From Litoditis marina (taxonomy: Eukaryota > Nematoda > Chromadorea > Rhabditida > Rhabditidae), in assembly GCA_964036275.1 (NCBI GenBank), contig OZ038435.1:1178001-1242000 (forward strand): DNA of 64,000 nt, written 5' to 3'. Shown here in pieces: positions 22,532 through 35,200 of this stretch. Each line of letters starts with the position of its first letter. Within the stretch, counting starts at the first letter, position 1. A program made the position numbers and the translations under genes. The notes under the pieces were generated by a model. That model did not search any database and was not told where the DNA came from. It was given only the letters and a program-made list of their open reading frames with translations.

Positions 22532-25500
22532 ATGACGGTGAGTGAGTTTTTTATTTCGTTTATATCATGACAAACTTACCAAAATAACTAGATCTTTTCG
22601 AAAAAAACTCCTTTGCTACCGAACCGGGAGAAATCGTTGTTGATGTCAGTAAACGGACAGTGGGTCAGTGGGGGGACCCGCGTTTTCTTTCTTCGTCTAG
22701 CTTGTTACAACCTTGATACATTATGATTATAACTAAATTCATTTGTTTTCAGCGGTCTGTCATCTCTTGCCACGTGGGTCAAGCCGGAGTTCAAATTGGT
22801 CAGGCCTGCTGGGAACTCTACTGTCTGGAGCACGGGATCAGCCCCGATGGATCCGTCATCAAGGATACTACCACAGTAAGCTAATTCATAAATTTTACTA
22901 TTATTTTGTTATTAGTTTGCTCATTGTTTCACCTGTTCCGTGTTTCACTAATTATTTTGATAATTTGGTTCTCGAGCTGTCATTAGCGTGCCTGGTCTGG
23001 TTGCTTTGCTTATTCCACGTACTTTCTAGGCTCTAGGTTAAAGGCGTTTTGTATTTTTCTGTCGTGACTTGTAATCACATTTATTTTCAGGACCGTGAGA
23101 GCGAATCCCTGGAGACTTTCTTCACGGAAACGCAGAAGGGACGCTACGTTCCAAGAACTATCCTGGTCGACCTGGAGCCTTCTGTCATAGGTACTTTTCT
23201 TGACTTCTCCTGTTTTTATATAGTAAAACTACGATTTATAGTTCGTTCATTCCAAACCGTTATCCATATTTTCCCTTTTTGAATGTCACATCTCCCTCCG
23301 CTTATTCTCCTTGTTTCAGACGAAGTTCGCCACGGCAGCTACGGCAAGCTGTTTCACCCAGAGTATCTCATCTCTGGAAAGGAAGACGCCGCCAACAACT
23401 ATGCCCGCGGACACTACACCGTCGGAAAGGTAGTTATTGATTACCTTTTTCGGTTTTCATAGTATTTGATAAAGGTAGTTTTTGTGGGTTTTCTTAAACA
23501 CGGAAGTTTGGCATCTCTTACTAAGCGAATGGTATTTTATATAACGGTCTGAAGATCAATAAACCGTTCATGAACAGGAAATTATAGCTAAGCCTATTAG
23601 GGGAGGGGGTAAAGGTGAAATGTATCACTTTTGGTTTCACTTGTTTCTTTTAGTTTGCGAGATAAACATGACTAAGCTTTCTTTCATAGGTTACAGATAT
23701 TTTACTTTCTCAGTTGGTTTTAGTTACTCATTAAGTTAAATTATATTCCATTCTTCCAGGAAATGCTGGATCGCACGATGGAAAAGTTGCGTCGCCAGGC
23801 TGACAACTGCGACGGCCTTCAGGGATTCTTCATTTTCCACTCCTTCGGCGGTGGTACCGGAAGTGGCTTCACGTCTCTTCTTATGGAGAAGTTGTCGGCC
23901 GAGTATGGCAAGAAGAGCAAACTCGAGTTCGCCGTCTACCCGGCTCCTGAGGTAGTTTATAGCCTTTTTCTCGTGATTTTTCTTATTAGTTTTTCACCAT
24001 TTTCATTTAAGCTACAGGGAATTCGTAAGGTATTTTATAATTTCCTAGTGTAAACCGTCGTTTTGTTGCATTGCTTCTTCAAGTTCAAGTACATAATGGA
24101 AATAAAGGTACTTATAGTTGTAGAGAAGACGTATGGCTGTCATGAAATGATTGTATACTGTACCAGTTTCAATCAGTTAGATTTTTTCTTGTTCCTCCCT
24201 TCAGGAATATCTATTCATTTTAGGTGGCGACGTCTATGGTGGAGCCGTACAACTCCGTCCTGACGACGCACAGCACCCTGGAGCACTCGGACTGCGCCTT
24301 CATGGTGGACAACCAGGCCATCTACGACATCTGTCGCAGAAATCTGGCAGTCGACCGACCCTCCTACAACAATCTCAATAGGATCATTGCTCAGGTTCGT
24401 AGATTCTATTTCTGTTTTGTCAAGGTTTCGAGGGATGAAAGGGGTCAGTCAGTGGACTTAAAACTAGAAAGTAATGATGTTCGTTTCGTTTGTTTTCAGT
24501 ATTTCAGTCCAGGTATTTAGTAATTGTGTATGTTCAGGTTGTGTCGGCTGTCACCGCTTCTCTTCGGTTCCAAGGAGCCCTGAACGTGGACCTGAACGAG
24601 TTCCAGACCAACCTGGTTCCCTACCCAAGAATCCATTTTCCGCTCGCCTCCTATTCACCCATCATCTCGGCTGAAAAGGTGAGGGAATTATTGGCTTCAC
24701 TCAAACTCTAGAAATTTGATATGAATGTTTACTTTCACGCTATCCAGTTTACTGGTAGAATTACAATGTTTGTAGATTATTTGATTTTAGTGCGTTAGTT
24801 CATCACAATCTTTAACTTTGTTTTTCATTTCTATTATATCGTCAGTTATACCTTTTCCAGGCCTACCATGAGTCGTTCTCTGTTACGGACATCACCAAGA
24901 TGTGCTTCGAGACGAACAACCAAATGGTGAAGTGCGACCCTCGGACTGGAAAGTACATGTCCATCTGCCTGTTGTACAGGTCGGTGGTTTTTTTGGTGGT
25001 TTTCGGACATACTCCTTTGAAGTTTTTGGCATGGTATTTTTTTTGCTAATATCGGGGAAATTTACGGTTTTTGGATGCTTACTCTCACTATTGGAGTTAT
25101 TGCTGTTATATGGTCACAGCTTACTAACTGAAGATAGACACAGTTACTGTATACTGTTTCCGTACAGTTTCCCCTATTCTGATGTGTTCATTTCAGAGGA
25201 GACGTTGTGCCGAAGGACATCAATATTGCCATCGCTGGAATGAAGAACAACAAGAGTGTTCAGTTCGTGGATTGGTGTCCCACCGGATTCAAGGTTCGTA
25301 TTTCCATGTTTGTTGCAAGAAATAGAGGGGAAACCGTTTAACGATAACAGTTGCTTATTCTGGGTGATCGGAGAACTACGATAGTTTCTGTAGAAAGGAC
25401 GTTCACCTAATCGATTTGGGAATTTGATTAACTGAAACATACCGTTGACTTATCGCCTTATGCAACTTTTGTTTTATAGGTTAAATCAAGTTTAATTCTC

Positions 25501-26255
25501 GTAATATTCGGATTGGTTAATAACTGAAATGAAGTTTGATAGTCGTTTTATTAACCCTGTTTCCCTTTCAGGTCGGTATCAACTACCAGACTCCATCGGT
25601 AATTGAGGGTGGTGACTTGGCCAAGGTGCCGCGAGCCGCCTGTATGCTGGGAAACACAACTGCGATCGCCGAAGCCTGGACTCGCCTCGACTACAAGTTC
25701 GACCTCATGTATGCCAAGCGTGCATTCGTGCACTGGTATGTGGGAGAAGGTCAGTTATTATCTATTGTCTTGTTTTTCTTGTATTCATAACAAAGTGGTC
25801 TGTTCACATTGGGAGAGCGTGCAGATCAGGATCAATTTCTGCAATTTCAAATTCTAGTTAAAAGATTGAAGAACCTACTTTTTTGTTCCGATCTATTTCT
25901 CTGGGAACATAGTTGTTCATGGAACGGCAACATAGTTGTTTGTGATTGGTCACCTTGATCTGAAATCGTTTAGGGTATGATCTTACCAACCCAAGCACAT
26001 ATTGTGTATGTTGCGTCTTCGCGCTGTGTTTGTAGTTTGAGTTTGTGTTTCTAATTATACCGTGCATTGAGATCAAACTACAACTAAGATTGGTCGCCTC
26101 CTATATTCGTTGTCTAATATCGATTTTCTGCAGGTATGGAGGAGGGTGAGTTCACTGAGGCTCGGGAGGACATGGCAGCACTGGAGAAGGACTATGAAGA
26201 GGTGGCCATGGACAGTACCAACCCGGATGAGACCGAATTCGGAGAGGAATACTAA
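22532..26255 (+). CDS. Alpha-tubulin (11 exons, 452 aa), divergent isotype
   Basis: Exons 22532-22537, 22753-22875, 23091-23190, 23320-23429, 23760-23951, 24224-24394, 24538-24678, 24861-24979, 25197-25293, 25572-25749, 26134-26255; all in phase. It polymerises with beta-tubulin into microtubules. Visible marks: [20 protein letters not shown] near the start, the GTP loop [21 protein letters not shown] with the catalytic Glu of alpha subunits, [26 protein letters not shown], and a C-terminal GEEY whose Tyr could be removed and re-added. The length is normal. Oddities: the first coding exon is only ATG ACG, the protein starts [11 protein letters not shown] instead of MREC/MREV-ISIHVG, and the Lys40 equivalent is Thr ([10 protein letters not shown]). 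Substitutions such as [17 protein letters not shown] also mark it as a fast-evolving isotype. Confidence 0.95.
26031..26083. mobile_element. Short hairpin element, family D
   Basis: TTGTAGTTTGAGTTTG answered by GAGATCAAACTACAACT about 40 bases later, in the last tubulin intron. Confidence 0.5.
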
Positions 26256-27662
26256 TCCTATGCCAATATGTCAAACCCGGTGCCATTTGTGATCTCCTGT
26301 GTATTGTACTTATTGTTTTAACCTTTTTAACCGTTTTGTATTTTTATAGTTTTAGAATGTTTTATCATTGTGAATGCATGTGGGAGTAAACCCTTATCAG
26401 ATTGCTCAGTGTTCAATCTGTTAAAAAAAGGAAAGGAAAATATGTTGGAAATACCACCGTTGTGGCGTTCAGGGATCGTTTCACCATAGTTTACCTTAGT
26501 TTTGTGACAACTAAGTCTTATTACCTTAACACTGGCGGCGTAGCGATTCTTTTAACCAATACAGTAAGGCAAGGGATTTAATTTCAACTAATGAAACGAT
26601 AAAATAATAGGGAATTGGTCGGGGAAACGGTGGAGACCTCGAGTCTTCTCTTCTGTCGCTGATTACTCTGAAACACTTCTATAGAACTGATGTCACGCTG
26701 TTTACGTTGGTTTGACTTTACTGAGTTCGTCCCAGAGTTGTGTGTCGGCAGTCAATTATATTGACCTGCGCACGAGTGGCGCGCGAGAATGGTTATTATC
26801 GCAATTATGAACAGGGGACAGTCTGCGGTTCCTCTCAGTCAGTATTTACTCTGGTTCAGATTTCTGTTCTTCAGTTCTCAGATAGGTTCCCTCTAGTCGC
26901 AACTTACAACACTACTATTTCAACGTTCCAAAAAAAGAGCTAGGAACGAATATAGTTCTAATCATTCCCACTAACACCTCGGCGATGGGCCAAATCCCAG
27001 GTAGCTTTTCACCATGTTAATGTTTTTCATAACACTAGAAGTATCTATGAGCGGCAGTAAACCTTTGTCACAGTACGTGGGTGAAATTCTTTTCAAAAAC
27101 CTTTTGTATCTTTGAATTATTTTCATTTGAAGTTTCATTGGCACGCTGCCAGAGTCTCAGTGGGAATTTGGCGATAACTATGCTAATATTTGAGTGAAGA
27201 TTATGGCCACCTGAAGGAGACCAGATGTGATGAATGACCAAACTTAAAATGTAGTTTGATCTCGATATACCCCAAAGTTTATAATTTACGATTTACTGTC
27301 ATATTACCGGTTTCCATTCTCTGAAGTTTTTAGTTGAATGATGTTGTTATACTCTGTTTCACCAATCGATATCCTTCTACAGTAATCCGTCCAATATTCG
27401 GGAAGTTTATTCCCAATGAATAATTCATTATTTTGGTTTCAATCTTGTAATAGTGAAGGAGAAGACACACAATTCGGAGAAAATCCAAAAACGTCACATA
27501 CCAAAATTTGACCTGGAAGTTAGAGCAAATTACTGTAGTGGGTTGGCGGCAAACCATAGTTTGGAACTCAGATTGGAATAACGTCGAAAATAGTATTTTT
27601 CCCCAATTTAATATAAAGTATTTCAGATGAATAACATGAAAAATGTCAAATTGTGATGTAGA
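26256..27662. other. Intergenic, tubulin 3' flank to PHLPP start
   Basis: Holds the tubulin 3' UTR (no canonical AATAAA seen), a solitary MITE-A end at 26531-26550 (ACTGGCGGCGTAGCGATT), and the first copy of a 200-bp direct repeat (27351-27545). An open frame at 26740-26943 shows no recognisable protein. No gene is called. Confidence 0.5.
27351..27545. repeat. Diverged 200-bp direct repeat, copy 1
   Basis: ACTCTGTTTCACCAATCGAT through ATTACTGTAGTGGGTT matches 28131-28340 in the same order and orientation (CACCAATCGAT, TTCTACAGTAATCCGT, CCTGGAAGTT, GAGCA-ATTACTGTAG). Confidence 0.7.
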
Positions 27663-29176
27663 ATGAACCGTCCTTATTCCGAAATGCGTGCATCTACTTC
27701 CACGTTTGAGCAAAGAGAACATTCTACTCATCAGGTGAATTTTCCAAGTCCAAATTGGACTTACATCTCATTTTTCAGCTGTGTCAAACTTGGTGTCAAA
27801 AAAAGCGCAGTTTTTTTCGAAAGAGCATCAGATGGGAAGCAGGTCAAAAGGTTAAATGTGTTCTGTTTCATTTCATATTTGCTCCAGTAGTCTGTGACTC
27901 GCACCTATGCGTTGTCCGCAGATCAAACTACAACGCAGAGTAAGTATACTAGAACATCCCGGCTCTTCATCCCATCCTGCGTATCTTTGCTTCGCACAAT
28001 ATTTTATAACCCTTCTATCCCGGCCGGATGTTAGAGCAGAGAAATAACGTTTTTCGAAAAGGTGCAGGTTGAAATGAATGGGCCGGGGTGTTCATGAATA
28101 CGGTCTCAGTTGTGGTCAGAGGTCATCTAAACTCTGTTTCACCAATCGATGTCCTTCTACAGTAATCCGTCAAATATTCAAAGGTTTTTTTCTAACGAAC
28201 GGTTCATTACTTTGGTTTCTAACCTTCAGAGTTTGTAGTAGTAAAGGTTCATAACAAACTTCCAAAATTTGTAGAAAATGCAAAAACGCCAACATAGCAA
28301 AATTTTGCCTGGAAGTTTGAGCATATTACTGTAGAGGGTTATAAGTGGGTGGAACAAACTATACTCGAGCATGTTTCCAGCGCCCGTTTCTGATGACATG
28401 AGTTCGAAGACATCACATACGTTATCTTATTCTCAGTTTGAACGCACCGCATCTCATAATGGCAATAATTTCGGTTTCAAAGAAAAGTCATCATTTGTAC
28501 AATTGACTGAATTACTTCGATAGATCGGCGAAAATAAGCATTTAGGGGGTCGATCAGACTAAGTTTAGTAGTCGGCTTACCGTTTGGCTGTCATTAGTAG
28601 TCTCAACTAAGATTTGAGATCGGACAACAACTCACATACGGCTTTTGAACACATATTTGGTTAATTTGGTGGAATGTGGCTGCTGGCGAGCTACCAGTGT
28701 ATTTTTGATCTACACACTCTTATCTGATGGTAGATAAGCAAAGACTGATCACCTCGTTCGCTCAACCGTATTCGATCATTTGCTGTATTTTCTGTCAGAA
28801 AAGTGAACATTATATGAACAACTGCCTCAGATTTAACTGAAAAACTGTTTATTTTGAAGGGTCTGCCTTCATACTGTAAGGTCTGTAAGAGTCTTAGCAG
28901 GAACTAAAAAGACTCTATATACCACTGTTTTACAGAAAGATGACACTGAAAAACAGGCGATTCTGAAGAATCATGGCTGTATTCGACTGTACTCGAATGA
29001 CGGGGAACGGAGTACCATAGCCACTATTACTCTGGAAACAACGGCTAGGGAGATCAGTGACAACTATAAGGTGGAGGGACTCTACTTTCAGACGGGCAAT
29101 CTTCATATTCGGTAAGAATCTCTTTTCACATCTCTCTTTGTTTTCTTCCATATTTCTAGTGTTCTACTCTTTATCT

Positions 29177-29241
<65 letters not shown>

Positions 29242-32200
29242 TTCTCTCTATCTCTCTTTCACGTTTTCTCTCTTTCACTTTCTCTCTGTCTATATCTCTT
29301 TCATCCCTCCATTCTTCTTTTGCATATTATCTAAGTTCTATGGATATGTTCGTTCAGTTTATATACATGCATAATCCTAATATACAGTTCCCTCCCTACG
29401 TCTCAAATCTGAACAGATGTTTTTTACCGCCCTCCGCTAAGATTAATTATAATATTGATTTAGACCGGAAACCGTTAAATTTCCTCTTTAAACTGTCCAT
29501 CCACCTGCCCTATAGTAGCACCTGTAATTTCACTAGTAACTCAATGTGACCAGTTGCTGATGTGCCTCTCCCAATGAGTTGAAGGCCGGTTCTTTTTGTT
29601 GCACCGCAGCATAATTGGCGGCTGGCCGGAACCTCAATTACCAGCTGTCACCAAAGACACCAATTCAACTGTGATTTACGGAATAGTGGGGAAAAAAAAC
29701 TAAGAAAAATGACTTCTGAAACGTCTTCTTTTTGAAGTGAGATGAATGAACTGGAAAAAATATTCTCGTCAATAACTTTTAGTGAATGAATGGTGTGGGT
29801 TAAATGACGTACAAAGAATAGATGTGAAGTTCCAGAAATCCAGACACAGAAAATTGTCAGACGGAAATCTTTTTGATAGATTAATCGGCGGGAAAAAAGA
29901 AAAAAACACGTGCACCACGTGGGTATAATTCCTGTACAAAAAGCATGAGTTTTTATGTTGAAAGTTTTTGCTATAAAGGTTGCTCTTTGAAAACAAGCGA
30001 ACCGCGAGCAGAGTCCTTGGTTTATGGTTTGATGCTGTGTCTGAAGAATTGTTTCTCGAGAGCAGACTAGAAACCATTGAGTTTTAATAGTTAAAGAAGG
30101 ACGATTATGTGGACCAATCCCGTTACATCGGTCCTTTAAACTGCAATTGAAAAATATATTGCGGTTTAAAGGACTGAGGCGTTGCGATTGGACCACATAA
30201 TCGTCCTTCTTTAAATACAATCGCGTTTAAATAAATTCAAATCCGGTCAAGTTTTATAATCTAAAACTTTACGGGCTCCACCCCTATTGGATTTATTGGC
30301 TACGGCTTCAAACCTATTGAGTTTCTTGGCTTTCTGATGCTTTGCAATATCAGTTTTTTAGACCGCTGAGTGGATCTTCCAAACCCCTGGTTATATTCTC
30401 GGATTTCATTTCTTCCCTTGGATTCGACAAGTTTGATCTGAAAAACTCGGGCGCTGATACCAAGTTACGGAGCATTATTGCGTTCTTCTTGGGTGAGTGA
30501 AGGCGCAATTCTATGTTGTTGTGTTCAACATATAATTGAATCGTCAATGAATCAGTGGACCCAAAACTATTGTGTAAATGTGCAAACGGCAATGCCAATT
30601 CCCGATGAGAGGCACAACATTTATTTGTCGGAAAACAGTTATCAAAAGCTTGAGTATCATATTGTAGCGGGGTCGGATGAGTGGAATGGTATGGAGCAAG
30701 ATTCCGACATTCATATTATATGTATTAGTATAAGATTGGTCCTTTCCAGAACTATCGGATGTAGCTTGCTCAACCCGTCTACCCCGTTATGTTTGGAGTT
30801 TTATCGCGTTGCTATTCGGCCAAAATTCGTAAAATTTTGTGTGTTTGGAGATCAGACTACAGATGGTCCTTTTCGTATAATTTTTTCTTCGTCAGGTCGC
30901 CCTAACCTCCAATCGAATAGTAGTATTCGTTCCGAGATTCTGATGGCGGACTGCCAAGTGAGGAGAGGGAGACTGGTTCATAGATGGAATAGTCACAAAT
31001 GCATGCTGTACAATGGGACCATAAGGATACAGAAAGGTGAGATCCCTCGTAATTCTATGTTGTTACAAGTAGCACTATCTATGAAATACACGGAAAATGA
31101 TGGAGACCAAATAGGAATGATTGTCATTATTTCTATGCGGACTCGCACAGTAATAGGTGGAAAGTTTCCGTCTTTTTCACATGTAATGAAATTAAAATAC
31201 AGGTGAATTTGCTCCTGTAAAATATCAAAATAATGAATAAGTATCATATGTAAAGATAGTTCCTGGTGCTGCTCAATGTGAATGGTTCTATCGGGTACTA
31301 TCAGTACTCATCATCATAATTCTGTAGTGTTCATGAACAATCAAATCAATTCTGTTTCTTATATAATATAAGACTTGTCCAATTAATATTTTTTCAATAA
31401 ATGTTCTCAAATGTTCAGGTCCCATATCCTAGACAATTTTTTTGCTATTTAGATACGGGTGAAGACGACGTCATCTATCTGGCTCGTTTGCGAGTGGATT
31501 TACATGAATCGAGACGAGGTCGCTGCCTCCGAGTATCCGATCCAAACTTCACCATTCTGTTTCTATTCGAAGAGCAGGAGACACTGCTGTTGTGGCTCAC
31601 TAGATGCCAGCAGGTTGGTGGCACATTGAACGTTTTGTCTGTCTCACTCATTGGTTGCCACGCACAGTACCCAATTCGAATTTGTAATAACTGGTCGTAA
31701 TGAACACTCAGACGGAGAACGAATATGGAATTTGTAGAAGTACGCTTGAAAAAACGAACCGGCTTTTGTAGTTTGACCCCGTTTCGTCCCAGTTGGACGT
31801 TAAACATACCACTATAGCTGTGAAAACTGTTCTGAACATTCAAACGCGTTCAGAACGTGCAGTCGAGAAGCTGTGACCTGAGCGACCAGCGACTGACATT
31901 GCTGCCAGAGAGTATTTTCGCTACCGGTAGCGGAACAATACGGCATCTGAATCTGCGGCGAAATTCCCTCACGACAAGAGACTATGACAAGGTAAATACT
32001 TTCCAACCATACTGTTAACATATACGAGAGAACGGCAGGTTGACAGAACGAGGGAAAATGAAGAAAGGTGAGAGAAATAAAATATATGAGAGAAAGAGAG
32101 AGAGAGATAGATAGTGAGTGCGAGGGAGATAGATAAAACGCAAAGAGAAACAATGCAAAAAGAAAGTGAAAAGTAGAGAGAGAGAGAGCGATCACAAGTT

Positions 32201-35200
32201 TTTCGGGACTTTGTTGTGTCGCGTAGCCGACTGACATTGTTTTTACAGATGAACGCACCCCTCCTCGGATGGTTGGACGACCTAACGCGCCTTCACGGCC
32301 TCACTAGCCTTGATCTATCATTCAATCAATTATCATCCTTTCCATTGCCAGTCACTGAGCTCTATCAACTGCAGAAGTTTAACCTTTCTTCAAACAAAAT
32401 CACAGCAATTCCTGCAGATGTAAAACTGATGGCAAAGTGAGTTAGTTTTAATATTATCATGAAAAAACTTCAAAAAATTAAACTAATACGCTGTCTAGTC
32501 AAATGTAGGTTCGTTGCCAAATCAATCGCTGCTTGCTTACTTTCAAACGAATCGAAGAGTGTATTTTTCTCACCACAGTTCTACGAAGAAACGTGTTTCA
32601 GTTGAATGCAGAGAAGAAACGACATGTTTGCACACAGTTTTTCTGACAATATTTTACTCATAGTTTTGTAATTCATTTCATTTAGCTTGACGACACTGGA
32701 TCTTTCGAACAATCGTCTTTCCTCCCTTCCAAACCAACTGGTGGAATGCTCTCGTTTGTCACACATCAACTTGGGGTTCAACCTCTTTCCGAAGGTAGTT
32801 CATAAAAAATGTACCATATGACCCTGTTATTTATCCCCAGAACAAAAACTTGAGGACCACTTTTTCACTCACTGTTTCTATTTTTCTCGCAACTTCAGAA
32901 AACACACAGTTTGTTCACAATTCCATTTTGAATAATACTAGTGTAGAAACACGAATTTGGATAGCACTTATAGGCTTGGGAGAACATGTATTACCAGAGT
33001 GATGGTTCAGAGAAATAGTGCGGATAGCGAGATGCGCAGGATGGGATGTAGGCGCGGGGGTGGTCCTGCAGGTCATATATCGAAATACTTGGGTCTCTCT
33101 GCACGTGCTGTCTCTAAGTCTTAGTTGTCAGTCCGAGTACGAGTTAGGTGCTCTATTAGCTTTGTTTCAGAAGGAAATATTCTTCATTCTATAGGTTCCG
33201 CTGGTTCTGCGAAGGTTGGATCTGATAAGTGAGTGGCTACTAGCCGGCAACTTCATTGAAGAAATAGACGATTCTACCGAAATTGTGGACAATTTACAGA
33301 AGGTTTGTCGTTTCATTGTAGTTTCGAATGAATAAATTGTTTCGTACTTAATCCAAACATAATGGACTGAGTTCGTTATAAAGGCTGTGAACAATTACGC
33401 TAACCACGAATAAATTTTATACGTCGGAAACCGGATGAATCGGGAAACGTGTTTATAAATTCCAGTTGGATTTGCGGAGAAATTGTCTGAGCAGCGAGTT
33501 TCGGCTTCCCACGTCCTTCACGAGTCTTTCCCATTTGGATATTCGGGACAACAATCAAGTGGCTACCGTACACATCACCAATATCCCTAGTCTCAAGGTA
33601 ATAGAATCATATAGTCCTGATTAATAATAAGTGGACTGCTACAGTACTAAACTGTTCTTGGATGAATAACACACGTGCCTTGAAATATGGTTATAACTGT
33701 GTACGGAAGTTTTTAAAATTTCCGTGAAATTTTTGAATTGATAATGTTCGATAATCATCTACCCGCCAGAACTGAAAAAGCTCCAGGCTCACAATGTAGC
33801 TGTTCAAGTTCTTGGAACAGAGTGTAGCCCTCATCTTTTCCATGTAGACTTTGGCGGCCTGCCAATGAATTATGCACGTTCCAATAACGTGAAAAGAACA
33901 AGTAGTGTTGCAAGCCACCGTCGCAAGCACAGGAGTGAACAGTCCTGAACCGAAAGTAGGTTCAAAGATCATCCACTAACGTGTTTTGGTTCACGGACAG
34001 TTCACTTCAGTCCCTAGGTAGTCGACTGCTGACACTGATCTTGTCATTCCACCCAGGTGTTCCACTGTTCTCGTCTCCAACTGACGTCCCTATATCTGAA
34101 TGGACAGTCGCTCACCCACCTCCATGCCGATCACAATTGTGGGTTTCAGACAGTTTGTTTCATTCGCCCTGAGACTCCTTGGCATCGTGCCAAGGTTTTC
34201 AGACGATCATTTCTTAGAGCAAATAGGAGAAAAAATTGCTTAAAACTTTTCTCTTTTTCGTGTTGTCATAAAGCTGGACGAATGCCAACAGAGATAAATA
34301 GTGTTTCGAATAACTCCAAAGTGAGGAAAACCTGAGAATTTGTTGACACGCCGTCAATATTTATGTGGGCATGCGCTACAACTACGATTCAATTGCAGAG
34401 TATAGTGATCGATTTCGGAAAAGCAGAACAAAACGATTGGAAACTATTGTTGTGTTTGAAGTTTGATCATGATGCTTTCGAGCGTACTTCGGAGCAATAC
34501 AAATTGTATATAATAGTTTCCACCAAACCGACGGTAAAATTACCGTACAAAACGTTAAGACGTACAGGGCTGAAATGCTCAAAGCGGTAAACACAAATGC
34601 ACAGCTCGTTTTCAGTACTCGAGTCACTAGTAGTCATGCCGACCCCGACCAATCTGGTATTCTTGGATGTCTGTCATAACCACTTTGAGGTTCTGCCCGA
34701 GTGGGTGGCTGATCTGCCCAACCTGACAGCCGTACGCGCCAATCACAATCGTCTTACCGTACTCCCGCCGCGGTCAGTTTGTTATGAGATTGAAACTGAA
34801 AAGTAGAAGAAAGTTCAGATAGGTCTTCGATAGTTGTTTTACGATAGAAATCTGAAACCAACTTCAAACGACCTGGGAAATCATTTTGATTGAGCAAGGA
34901 AATATAAAAAAACACGTGCCTAATAAAATGATTGGCAGTATGAGTTGAACGATCGTTTTCTGGTTTATTTCGACGGCATGGCCAAACTATCACTCTCTTC
35001 AGAATCTTCTGTATGCCCTCTCTGCGTCTCTTGTCCGTCCACAATAATCTGCTCTCTCGCCTTCCGGAGTTCTACGGAGAATGTGCCCTGGAGACACTGC
35101 TAATCCAAACCAACCACTTGGATCATCTACCGAACGACATTTTAAAAATGTCTCGAAGGTGAAACATGCCTAATATGCGGCAAAGTTCACGTGTACCTAC

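Noticed and set aside
29648..30220. 190-codon minus-strand open frame
   Set aside because: It runs into the family B hairpin, has no recognisable domain and lies within a PHLPP intron.
30478..31206. 242-codon plus-strand open frame as one gene
   Set aside because: Only 30896-31036 is coding; the frame before it is intron that happens to stay open. Splicing from 30492 to 30896 gives phase-correct RA and PH sequence.
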